A stretch of 6,355 bases of DNA. It comes from an uncultured Desulfobacterium sp. (GTDB lineage Bacteria; Desulfobacterota; Desulfobacteria; Desulfobacterales; Desulfobacteraceae). The DNA is taken from positions 1 through 6,355 of the forward strand of contig CAKZLA010000307.1 of the NCBI GenBank assembly GCA_937124525.1, written 5' to 3'. Positions within the stretch are counted from its first letter, which is position 1, and each line of letters starts with the position of its first letter. The notes under the pieces were generated by a model. It was not told the DNA's origin. It made no database searches and saw only the letters and a program-made list of their open reading frames with translations. Position numbers and translations under genes: made by a program. Below are positions 1 to 6,355 of the stretch, in pieces.

Positions 1-407
1 CCCGGTTCACCAAATATTTTTGCTGGGGCAATGTCAGTATGATCAACGGCCTTCGATCCATTATCCGGCATCATTCAAAACCCCAATTACCCCTTGGACA
101 GGGGTTGTGACAACACCCTTTCAAATTCGCCAAAGAACAAAATCCAGGCCTTATCACAACATCGGTCTCTTTTAACATGGCAACGGGGACAGGCTTGTGG
201 TCAAACCCCAAAATTTTCTTTAATTCACTGCGTGCCGGGTTAAAAATTTATCCAGATTATTGGCCAAGATATTTCGATTTTTCTGGTTCAAGGCCGGCGG
301 GCCACCGGTATCTATGCCACTCATAACGCCTATCTTGGCACAAGTTTTTAAATGGGCAAGAGTTTTTACCATCCCATGAATAAACCTTCAGTAATTCCAA
401 ATTTCAT
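1..407 (-). pseudogene. Probable frameshifted, unrecognised gene, 3' end outside window
   Basis: Reading leftward on the minus strand, protein-like sequence runs through successive frames. An ATG at 407-405 opens [13 protein letters not shown] before a stop at 368-366. The next frame starts at ATG 372-370 and gives 50 codons (including [19 protein letters not shown]) to a stop at 222-220. A third frame, best joined near 232, carries [19 protein letters not shown] and a Cys-rich stretch GCCHNPCPRGNWGFE to TGA 73-71. A fourth begins at ATG 74-72 (MMPDNGSKAVDHTDIAPAK) and leaves the window. Each of the three changes is the same kind, one base missing. This suggests a decaying gene or single-base sequencing errors. 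Alternatively, the last junction is a genuine ATGA overlap between two genes. I do not recognise the family. The opposite strand is also partly open here, so the coding claim rests on amino-acid character and stays uncertain. Confidence 0.35.
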
Positions 408-654
408 AAATTCTCAATAATCCCAAGCAGAAAACATATTTTAAAAATATTGTATTATGATACCAGGGTGTTAAAGGGTCAGATAGTCCTTACTGTCTCC
501 GGGTTTATTGATAAATTACCCAAATTTTTATTTAACTATTTAATACTCTTTGGTGTTTACCAAGATACTCTATGAAGATTAAAATATAAATATCAAGTAT
601 TTATCCAAGCCTTAATCAAAAATAGATGAGAGAGCTATAATTATTTGAAAAAAA
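408..654. other. AT-rich non-coding spacer with small inverted repeats
   Basis: No credible gene is visible. Small symmetric motifs are present: AGATAGT-CCTT-ACTGTCT (481-498, one G-T type mismatch), TTGGT-GTTT-ACCAA (550-563) bracketed by two copies of ATACTCT (543-549 and 565-571), and ATAAATA-TCAAG-TATTTAT (586-604). Such repeats arise easily in AT-rich DNA, and none has the GC-rich stem plus T-run of a convincing terminator. The stretch separates the leftward broken gene from the efflux operon promoter. Confidence 0.5.
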
Positions 655-682
655 TTGACAATACAATATATTGCTTTATTAT
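655..682 (+). promoter_or_regulatory. Sigma-70-type promoter of the efflux operon
   Basis: A perfect -35 hexamer TTGACA (655-660) is followed after 16 bp by TATTAT (677-682), five of six matches to the -10 consensus. Transcription would start near 689-691, leaving a leader of about 135 nt before the regulator ATG. The spacer contains the perfect palindrome CAATATATTG (664-673). It is the best promoter in the upstream region and is correctly oriented for the regulator-adaptor-pump-channel series. Confidence 0.65.
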
Positions 683-706
683 GACTGGATAGTCATTTTA
701 TTGACT
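681..706. promoter_or_regulatory. Candidate TetR-family operator, three alternating half-sites
   Basis: ATGACT-GGAT-AGTCAT (681-696) is a perfect inverted repeat with 6-bp arms that starts inside the -10 hexamer and runs over the expected transcription start. A third half-site, TGACT (702-706), lies in inverted orientation to AGTCA (691-695) across TTTTAT. Dyads overlapping the start of an autoregulated operon are the usual binding sites of TetR-family repressors. Assigning this one to the adjacent regulator is inference from position and symmetry. Confidence 0.5.
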
Positions 707-826
707 TGTTATTCACAAAAGATGTATTGGGTGAAACTTAAACCACCGTATGGTGATAGTACAGGATAATAAAAACAAGGCAGACCAGCCTGATATTTTT
801 CTCCACAAACAAAGGATTTTGACGGC
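707..826 (+). other. Untranslated leader of the regulator gene
   Basis: This is the predicted leader between the transcription start and the regulator ATG. It contains the perfect small inverted repeat CACC-GTAT-GGTG (744-755) and a purine-rich AAAGGA (811-816) 10 nt before the ATG, a slightly distant but usable ribosome-binding site. No riboswitch or strong attenuator was recognised. Confidence 0.4.
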
Positions 827-1414
827 ATGACGACTATCCACAAAAAAAAAGAATTGGTCGATAATTTAATTAAGGGTGAAGTTGTAAAAACTGTTTTGGC
901 CCTTATTAGAAAAGAACAGCCCGTCACCATGGATGAAATTGCAAGACAATGCGGTGTGGCCAAAGGAACCTTGTATAATTATTTTAAAGATAAAAAAGCC
1001 CTGTTTAAATATGTCCACCAGACGATTATTGATCCCATCAAGGAGACAAACAATAGCATATTTGAAAGTGACAAAGACCCACTGGTCAAGCTGCATGAGT
1101 TTATTGATGCCGTCTTTGACACTGATGAGGATATTTCCCTTTATTTTCATTTTGTTCAACAAAAAAGAACAGTTGCCAATCAAAACAATGAACGATTTGA
1201 GGTATTTATATACCCATTGGTCAAATTTTGCAAAAAGGGCATCCAGGCTGGTTTTTTTATAGATGTAGACCCTTATGTTTTGGCAGAAATGATTTATGGG
1301 GCGGTTATCGGTTCATTGATATCAAGGCAATTTCGAAGTGATGGAACCCCGGATAGACAACAAATCAAACAAGATATACTTTATCTTATGAATAAAATAG
1401 AACAAAAGCAATAG
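827..1414 (+). CDS. TetR/AcrR-family transcriptional regulator
   Basis: This 195-residue DNA-binding protein is the likely local repressor of the efflux operon. The N-terminal third has the TetR-type helix-turn-helix: residues about 33-44 (VTMDEIARQCGV) form the first helix and turn, the recognition helix follows as AKGTLYNYF (45-53), and DKKALF (55-60) is the usual family extension. Residues about 65-195 are a largely helical, divergent region expected to bind ligand and dimerise; its ligand cannot be read from sequence. The length is typical for the family. The ATG at 827 has AAAGGA upstream and gives a normal N-terminus. The gene is codirectional with the pump genes and stops 8 nt before the adaptor ATG, so it is the first cistron and probably autoregulates through the dyad at 681-706. 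Repression rather than activation is inferred from the family norm. Confidence 0.93.
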   Translation: MTTIHKKKELVDNLIKGEVVKTVLALIRKEQPVTMDEIARQCGVAKGTLYNYFKDKKALFKYVHQTIIDPIKETNNSIFESDKDPLVKLHEFIDAVFDTDEDISLYFHFVQQKRTVANQNNERFEVFIYPLVKFCKKGIQAGFFIDVDPYVLAEMIYGAVIGSLISRQFRSDGTPDRQQIKQDILYLMNKIEQKQ

Positions 1415-1422
1415 GAGAAAAT

Positions 1423-2556
1423 ATGAAATTTAAAATTTTGGTTGGATTAACGATTATAGCCCTTTCAGGCGTCGGTTATTTTTTGTTTCCAGGTAAGGGG
1501 CAGGTTGCAGCTGTTCAAACCCGGAACCAGGCCCCCTCCCCCATAGAGGTAATGGTGTATACGATAAAATCCCAGGAGGTTATATTCACAAAAGATCTTT
1601 CCGGGCGGACCTCTGCCTGGCAAATAGCTGAAATCCGTCCCCAAGTGTCTGGAATTGTTCTCAAACGTTTATTTACCGAGGGGAGTGCTGTAAAAAAAGG
1701 GCAGCAGCTTTATCAGATTGACCCGGCAAGGTATCAGGCCACATATGACAGTGCCGCAGCCAGCCTTGCCCGGGCAAAAGCAGACCTTAAAGCCATTGAA
1801 CCCAAGGTTGAACGGTATGCCCGACTTGTAAATCTGGGGGGCGTCAGTCATCAGGCCTATGATGATGTTGTGGCTGCTCTGGCCCAGGCCAAAGCCTCTG
1901 TAACCGTTGCAAAAGCCGATGTATCAATGGCCAGGATCAACCTGGATTATACCAAAGTATTTGCGCCCATATCCGGTAGAATAGGCAGATCCTCCGTCAC
2001 GGAAGGTGCCTTGGTCACTTCCGGGCAGGCAACTGCATTGGCCACCATACAGAACTTGAGTCAGATATATGTGGATGTGAATCAATCCAGCGGAGACATT
2101 ATGAAACTGCGTGAACAATTGAATGCACAAACCCGGAATCCTGAAGCAATGCTGTTTATGGAAGATAAAAACGATGCCTATGCCAGCAGAGGGAAGATAA
2201 TGTTTTCCGATGTCACAGTGGACGAGGGAACAGGGATGGTCCAATTGAGAATACTCTTTCCCAATCCTGATAATGTTCTGCTACCCGGTTTATTTGTCAG
2301 AGCCAGAGTGGAGCAGTCAAGACAGGAAAACGCGATAACCGTGCCCCAGCAGTCGGTGGTCAGAAATGCCGATGGCAGTATCATGGTATGGACTGTTGAT
2401 GGCACAGGTACGGTGGATACTCGCAAGATAATGCTTTCCCGGGTTATTGGCGATAAATACCTGGTGACCTCGGGTCTGAAATCTGGAGACAGGGTTGTGG
2501 TGGAGGGCTTACAAAAAATTCGTTCCATGACAAAAGTTACCCCCGTGGAAATATAA
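1423..2556 (+). CDS. RND efflux periplasmic adaptor (membrane fusion protein, AcrA/MexA type)
   Basis: This 377-residue protein links the inner-membrane pump to the outer-membrane channel. A hydrophobic N-terminal segment (about 4-22) serves as signal or anchor. No lipobox cysteine follows it, unlike AcrA and MexA, so it is probably not lipid-anchored. The split lipoyl domain is clear: IRPQVSGIVLKRLFTEGS (71-88) with KKGQQLYQIDP (91-101), then FAPISGRIG (180-188) with VTEGALVTSGQ (192-202). Between them lies an Ala-rich alpha-helical hairpin (about 105-175). A beta-barrel (about 213-300) and a membrane-proximal domain follow, ending in the family-typical VVVEGLQKIRSMTKVTPVEI. The start is supported by AGGAG (1413-1417), which overlaps the regulator stop codon, 5 nt before the ATG. 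The unusual feature is downstream: the pump gene begins 610 bp later instead of immediately. Confidence 0.96.
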   Translation: MKFKILVGLTIIALSGVGYFLFPGKGQVAAVQTRNQAPSPIEVMVYTIKSQEVIFTKDLSGRTSAWQIAEIRPQVSGIVLKRLFTEGSAVKKGQQLYQIDPARYQATYDSAAASLARAKADLKAIEPKVERYARLVNLGGVSHQAYDDVVAALAQAKASVTVAKADVSMARINLDYTKVFAPISGRIGRSSVTEGALVTSGQATALATIQNLSQIYVDVNQSSGDIMKLREQLNAQTRNPEAMLFMEDKNDAYASRGKIMFSDVTVDEGTGMVQLRILFPNPDNVLLPGLFVRARVEQSRQENAITVPQQSVVRNADGSIMVWTVDGTGTVDTRKIMLSRVIGDKYLVTSGLKSGDRVVVEGLQKIRSMTKVTPVEI

Positions 2557-2560
2557 CTCT

Positions 2561-2697
2561 CTAATAACCCACATTTCGCTCATTTTTATAAGATTATGTA
2601 ATTACTACATAATATTACCTTGGTTTTTAATGACCAACTTTTTGGTATTAATAAATTCAATAAGTTATAAAAAAATAAGCGAATAGAGGGTAATAAG
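2561..2697. repeat. Imperfect AT-rich foldback
   Basis: The left arm 2561-2591 (beginning CTAATAACCC) matches the reverse complement of 2665-2697 (ending GGGTAATAAG) at 25 of 31 positions with one 2-nt gap in a T-run; both arms share TTCGCT or its close variant TTCGCTT. Inside is a perfect inverted repeat ATTATGTA-ATTAC-TACATAAT (2593-2613) and a small hairpin TTGGT/ACCAA (2620-2637). The outer arms begin 4 nt after the adaptor stop codon. It could be a decayed mobile foldback or an RNA hairpin at the adaptor 3' end; no target-site duplication is evident. AT richness inflates chance matches. Confidence 0.45.
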
Positions 2698-2897
2698 TCA
2701 TGAAAAATGAGAGACTTCGATTCATTATTAATTGATAGTACTTGATGATAAAGTTTTTTTTATAATAAAATCCCGGTAAATCAAGGGAATTTTCAATCTT
2801 TGTTGTGGGCAGGCTATATCCCCAATACGGTCTGTCCGTGGCAGTTATATTGAAATTCTCAGGGAAAGGGCAAGGCTTGCTTTATTGGCATTGTCGG
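2698..2897 (+). other. Non-coding interval between the two foldbacks
   Basis: No recognisable gene is present. A short ATG frame (MKNERLRFIIN, 2700-2735) lacks a good ribosome-binding site. The frame 2780-2959 is open for 60 codons but has no ATG, runs into the 157-bp element downstream and resembles no family I know. It may be the remains of a larger insertion. Confidence 0.4.
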
Positions 2898-2900
2898 TAA

Positions 2901-3057
2901 GGGTTCACTCAAAAATAAGTTGTCAGTTTTGGGAGTTAATTCGTCTGTTTTGTAAGGTGTGAAAATGCAGGAATATCGGGAATACGCCGAATTTTCGCAA
3001 CCCAGCAGGACAGGATGAATCGACTTCCAAAATGTAAAGTTATTTTTTAGTGAGCCC
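2901..3057. mobile_element. 157-bp MITE-like foldback element with TAA duplication
   Basis: The outer 21 bp, GGGTTCACTCAAAAATAAGTT at the left and the complement of GGGCTCACTAAAAAATAACTT at the right (3037-3057), agree at 18 positions. The symmetry continues inward almost to the centre: arms 2901-2966 and 2991-3057 pair at about 50 of 65 positions with three single-base gaps, around a 24-nt loop that contains GGAATA twice. TAA directly flanks both ends (2898-2900 and 3058-3060), consistent with a 3-bp target-site duplication. There is no transposase inside. The size, terminal repeats and duplication fit a miniature inverted-repeat element moved by a transposase elsewhere. A TAA duplication would suit IS families that target TNA, but the parent is unknown. 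It inserted inside the operon and will form a long hairpin in the mRNA. Confidence 0.65.
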
Positions 3058-3060
3058 TAA

Positions 3061-3166
3061 TGTTTTAGGTTCGCACCTGCAGTGGTCGATAACGACAACA
3101 ATGTAAGCCTGAACTCGCTTGTCCGTATTTTAAAAAAACCGGATCATCAAATAACAGGATAAAAAA
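3061..3166 (+). other. Spacer before pump gene, with open frame ending 4 nt upstream
   Basis: A frame is open for 33 codons immediately after the element (3061-3159), includes VVDNDNNVSLNSLVRILKKP, and stops at TAA 3160-3162, just 4 nt before the pump ATG. It has no convincing start codon of its own. The pump ribosome-binding site AGGA (3156-3159) sits inside the end of this frame. That arrangement is normal for an upstream cistron in an operon, so the stretch could be a displaced 3' tail of the adaptor or another gene. Thirty-three open codons can also occur by chance. Confidence 0.3.
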
Positions 3167-6100
3167 ATGTCAAAATTTTTTATAGGGCGGCCTATTTTTG
3201 CCTGGGTTATTGCCATTGTCATCATGTTGGCTGGCCTTTTTGCGGTGTTGACTTTACCCATCGAACAATACCCCAAAATTGCGCCTCCAAGTATCAGCGT
3301 TACAACCTCCTATCCAGGCGCATCTGCAGAAATACTGGAAAACAGTGTCACCCAGGTCATTGAGCAGAATCTGACAGGAATTGATTATCTCAGGTATTTT
3401 TCTTCATCCAGCGATGGAAGTGGAAAATTGTCAATAACCCTGACCTTTGAGCCGGAAGCAGACCCTGATATAGCCCAGGTTCAGGTACAAAATAAAGTGC
3501 AGTCGGTGAAAAGCCTTTTGCCCCAGGAAGTTCAATCCCAGGGGGTGACCGTGAGTAAGGCGGCAAAGAGCTATCTTTTACTTGTGGGTCTTTACTCAGA
3601 AGACGGCAGAATGGATGAGTATGATATAAGCGATTATATCAAGTCCAATATGGCAGATCCTTTAAGTCGTGTTCAAGGAGTGGGAACCTTGACCGCCTTT
3701 GGACAGCAGCATTCCATGCGTATCTGGCTGAACCCGGAAAAACTTCACAGCTATGGCCTGATGCCATCGGACGTAAAATCAGCCATACAGGCACGAAATT
3801 CAGATGTTACCCCGGGTCAACTGGGCGGGGCACCGGCAATTAAAGGCCAGCAATTAAATGCCACCATATCTGCACAATCAAAACTACAGACCATCGCAGA
3901 TTTTGAAAAAATTTTAATAAAGGTAAATTCGGATGGTTCCCAGGTCAGACTGAAAGATCTTAGCAAAATTGAGTTGGGGGTTCAATCATATGACACGGCT
4001 GCCAGATACAAGGGCAAGGATGCTTCCGGCATGGCCATAAGCCTTGCAACGGGTGCCAATGCCCTTGATACGGGCAATCGAATTAAGGAAAAAGTTAAAG
4101 CGCTGTCAGCGTTTATGCCCCCGGGGCTCAAAGTTATCTATCCCCTTGATACCACTCCCTTTGTAAAGCTTTCCATTGAAGAGGTGGTAAAAACCCTTTT
4201 TGAAGCCATTGTCCTTGTTTTTTTAGTCATGTATCTGTTTTTGCAAAATTTCAGAGCTACCCTTATTCCCACCATTGCCGTTCCGGTGGTTTTACTTGGG
4301 ACCTTTGGTGTTTTATCTGCCTTTGGTTTTACCATCAATGTGCTCACCATGTTTGCCATGGTGCTTGCCATTGGTCTTCTGGTGGATGATGCCATTGTTG
4401 TTGTGGAAAACGTTGAGCGGGTCATGAGCGAAAAAGGACTTTCTCCCAAAGAAGCAACCCTGGAATCAATGAAGCAGATCACCGGTGCTCTGGTGGGCAT
4501 TGCCATGGTTCTTTCTGCGGTATTTATTCCCATGGCTTTTTTCAGCGGCTCCACAGGGGCGATATACCGCCAGTTTTCCATAACCATAGTATCTGCCATG
4601 GCCTTGTCCGTTCTGGTTGCACTGGTTCTTACGCCGGCACTTTGTGCGATCCTGCTTAAACCCATAAATAAAGAACACAAAGAAGGCAGAAAAGGCTTTT
4701 TTGGCTGGTTTAACAAAAAATTTAATGCCGGAAGGCTGGCATATCGAAACAGTGTGGAATATATTGCGCTAAGATCCGTCAGGTTCATCATTATTTATCT
4801 GTTCATTATAGGCGGTCTGGTCTACATGTTCCAACTGCTGCCCACATCATTTTTACCCGATGAAGACCAGGGCAATATGATGATGATGGTTTCCGCCCCC
4901 CCCGGTGCCACCATGGAACGAACCCGGCAGAGTGTAGAAAAGGTGGAAGACTATTTTTTAAACCAGGAAGCTGAAAATGTGGAAAGTATCTTCACGGTTA
5001 CAGGTTTCAGTTTTGCCGGACGGGGGCAGAATGTGGGTCTTGGCTTTATACAGCTGAAAGACTGGAAAGAAAGAACACGTCCTGACCAGAAATCCGCAGT
5101 CATTGCCCAAAGAGCAATGAAAAAACTATATAGCATCAAGGATGCCTCGGTGTTTGCCTTTATTCCTCCTCCCATTACAGAGCTTGGCAGGGCCACGGGC
5201 TTTGATTTTCAATTGGTGGACCAAGCGGGTCTCGGGCATGAAACACTGGTTAAGGCAAAAAATCAAATGTTGGGCATGGCCTCCAAGGATTCAAGACTTG
5301 TGGGTGTCCGCCCCAATGGTTTGGCTGATGTGCCCCAGTATAAACTGGATATTGACTATGAAAAAGCAGAGGCCCTCGGTGTATCCACAGCAGACATAAC
5401 AAGTACTCTGGCAACGGCATGGGGATCAACGTATGTAAATGATTTTATTGATAAAGGCCGGGTGAAAAAAGTATATATGCAGGGAGATATGCATTTTCGA
5501 ATGCTTCCCGAAGATATAGACAAATGGTATGTTCGTAATAAGAATAACGAAATGGTACCGTTTTCATCATTTACCAGTGGACACTGGACATATGGATCAC
5601 CGAAGCTGGAGCGATATAACGGTTTGTCCTCCATGGAAATTCTGGGAGCTCCTGCTCCGGGTGTGAGCTCCGGAGATGCCATGGAAATAATCCAGACACT
5701 TGGGGAAAAACTGCCAAAGGGAATCGGGCTTGAATGGACAGGTATTTCCTATGAAGAGCGCATGGCAGGATCCCAGACCACACTTTTATATATGATCTCT
5801 CTTCTCTTTGTATTTCTCTGTCTTGCGGCATTGTATGAGAGCTGGTCCATCCCTTTTTCCGTCATGCTTGTGGTTCCATTAGGGATTATTGGTTCTGTTG
5901 CTGCTACTCTGACAGCCGGGCTTTCCAATGACGTATATTTTCAGATCGCGCTTCTCACAACCATCGGTCTTGCCGCTAAAAATGCCATTTTAATTGTTGA
6001 ATTTGCAAAAGATCTTTATGAAAAGGGCAATGATATTGTTCTTTCAGCCATGCTGGCAGCAGAACTAAGACTTCGCCCGATTCTCATGACATCACTTGCA

Positions 6101-6310
6101 TTTATTCTTGGAGTTACGCCCCTTGCATTGTCAGACGGTGCCGGTTCTGCCAGCCAGAATGCCATCGGCATCGGAGTCATCGGCGGCATGCTGGCGGCAA
6201 CAACCCTTGCCATAATATTTGTACCGCTTTTTTTTATTGTTATTGAAAAGTGGTCCGGTAAAAAAAAGCAAGTTGAAGAGACCCCAAAAGAGGTGGCATA
6301 TGTCAAATAG
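3167..6310 (+). CDS. RND multidrug efflux pump, HAE-1 family (AcrB/MexB type)
   Basis: This 1047-residue inner-membrane protein is a proton-driven antiporter that captures amphiphilic drugs and similar compounds from the periplasm or outer membrane leaflet and feeds them to the channel; it works as a trimer. Its length matches AcrB (1049). It begins with the family signature [17 protein letters not shown]. About twelve membrane segments are visible: one at about 10-29, five between 338 and 495, one at about 537-557 and five between 871 and 1025, with two large periplasmic loops (about 30-335 and 560-870). The proton-relay residues are intact: D407 and D408 ([18 protein letters not shown]), K938, R968 and T975 (equivalents of AcrB K940, R971 and T978). 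The distal-pocket phenylalanines correspond to F178, F609, F614, F616 and F627, with Tyr at 136. The ATG has AGGA 7 nt upstream. The channel gene overlaps the 3' end by 11 nt. The substrate range cannot be deduced. Confidence 0.97.
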   Translation: MSKFFIGRPIFAWVIAIVIMLAGLFAVLTLPIEQYPKIAPPSISVTTSYPGASAEILENSVTQVIEQNLTGIDYLRYFSSSSDGSGKLSITLTFEPEADPDIAQVQVQNKVQSVKSLLPQEVQSQGVTVSKAAKSYLLLVGLYSEDGRMDEYDISDYIKSNMADPLSRVQGVGTLTAFGQQHSMRIWLNPEKLHSYGLMPSDVKSAIQARNSDVTPGQLGGAPAIKGQQLNATISAQSKLQTIADFEKILIKVNSDGSQVRLKDLSKIELGVQSYDTAARYKGKDASGMAISLATGANALDTGNRIKEKVKALSAFMPPGLKVIYPLDTTPFVKLSIEEVVKTLFEAIVLVFLVMYLFLQNFRATLIPTIAVPVVLLGTFGVLSAFGFTINVLTMFAMVLAIGLLVDDAIVVVENVERVMSEKGLSPKEATLESMKQITGALVGIAMVLSAVFIPMAFFSGSTGAIYRQFSITIVSAMALSVLVALVLTPALCAILLKPINKEHKEGRKGFFGWFNKKFNAGRLAYRNSVEYIALRSVRFIIIYLFIIGGLVYMFQLLPTSFLPDEDQGNMMMMVSAPPGATMERTRQSVEKVEDYFLNQEAENVESIFTVTGFSFAGRGQNVGLGFIQLKDWKERTRPDQKSAVIAQRAMKKLYSIKDASVFAFIPPPITELGRATGFDFQLVDQAGLGHETLVKAKNQMLGMASKDSRLVGVRPNGLADVPQYKLDIDYEKAEALGVSTADITSTLATAWGSTYVNDFIDKGRVKKVYMQGDMHFRMLPEDIDKWYVRNKNNEMVPFSSFTSGHWTYGSPKLERYNGLSSMEILGAPAPGVSSGDAMEIIQTLGEKLPKGIGLEWTGISYEERMAGSQTTLLYMISLLFVFLCLAALYESWSIPFSVMLVVPLGIIGSVAATLTAGLSNDVYFQIALLTTIGLAAKNAILIVEFAKDLYEKGNDIVLSAMLAAELRLRPILMTSLAFILGVTPLALSDGAGSASQNAIGIGVIGGMLAATTLAIIFVPLFFIVIEKWSGKKKQVEETPKEVAYVK

Positions 6311-6355
6311 AATAATCGTAATAGCACTGTTACTGGTGCTTATGACCGGTTGCAG
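6300..6355 (+). CDS. Outer-membrane efflux channel lipoprotein (OprM/NodT type), 5' fragment
   Basis: An ATG at 6300, in a different frame from the pump, overlaps its last 11 nt and is preceded by AGAGGTGG (6289-6296). The 18 whole codons read [18 protein letters not shown]: a short basic N-terminus, a hydrophobic core, and a cysteine in the lipobox context LMTGC, which is a type II (lipoprotein) signal peptide. In operons of this kind the gene after the pump is usually a TolC-superfamily channel lipoprotein of the OprM/NodT group. That identity is inferred from position and signal peptide, since the window ends before the mature domain. The overlap suggests translational coupling to the pump. 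Confidence 0.75.
   Translation, partial: MSNRIIVIALLLVLMTGC

Noticed and set aside
1..42. Plus-strand peptide GSPNIFAGAMSV resembling a PAAR-type repeat
   Set aside because: The match is very short, ends at a stop after 13 codons, and the minus strand reads more plausibly as coding.
701..728. Second promoter TTGACT / TGTATT
   Set aside because: The -10 match is poor, and the TTGACT is better explained as part of the operator half-site series.
722..769. Possible 15-codon leader peptide (MYWVKLKPPYGDSTG) upstream of the regulator
   Set aside because: There is no Shine-Dalgarno sequence before the ATG, no run of regulatory codons and no attenuator pair after it.
778..800. Terminator-like AGGC...GCCT followed by a T-rich run
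   Set aside because: The stem is only 4 bp and the T-run is separated from it; it is too weak and lies just before the regulator it would cut off.
2870..2880. Perfect palindrome GCAAG-G-CTTGC as a terminator hairpin
   Set aside because: A 1-nt loop is not a realistic hairpin and no T-run follows directly.
4138..4791. 217-codon open frame on the minus strand inside the pump gene
   Set aside because: It is antisense to a highly conserved RND membrane region, has low-complexity composition (Met/Thr/Ser/Ala-rich) and no family resemblance; it is a shadow frame.

Overview
The window holds most of one tripartite RND multidrug-efflux operon, all on the plus strand: a TetR-family regulator (827-1414), a periplasmic adaptor (1423-2556), a full-length inner-membrane RND pump of the HAE-1/AcrB type (3167-6310), and the first 18 codons of an outer-membrane channel lipoprotein (from 6300, cut by the window end). 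The envelope architecture shows a Gram-negative bacterium. Moderate GC, AT-rich spacers and protein style would fit a proteobacterium or a desulfobacterial lineage, but the lineage is a guess.

Layout. Positions 1-407 look like a minus-strand protein-coding stretch broken by frame changes; I do not recognise the product. Positions 408-826 are AT-rich and non-coding. They hold a strong sigma-70-type promoter (TTGACA / TATTAT, 655-682) followed by three alternating TGACT/AGTCA half-sites (682-706), a plausible operator for the regulator. The regulator and adaptor genes are 8 nt apart and must be cotranscribed. A 610-bp gap then separates adaptor from pump, which is unusual for this gene pair. 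It contains an imperfect AT-rich foldback (2561-2697) and a 157-bp foldback element (2901-3057) with terminal inverted repeats and a flanking TAA duplication, which looks like a MITE. The pump gene overlaps the channel gene by 11 nt.

How it works together. The adaptor bridges the proton-driven pump and the outer-membrane channel, so that the complex exports drugs or other amphiphiles from the periplasm and inner-membrane leaflet. The regulator probably represses the whole operon, including itself, until it binds an inducing ligand. The proteins themselves are conventional. The noteworthy signals are the operator geometry, the hairpin elements inside the operon and the broken gene at the left edge. 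I found no evidence of a new multi-gene system here.
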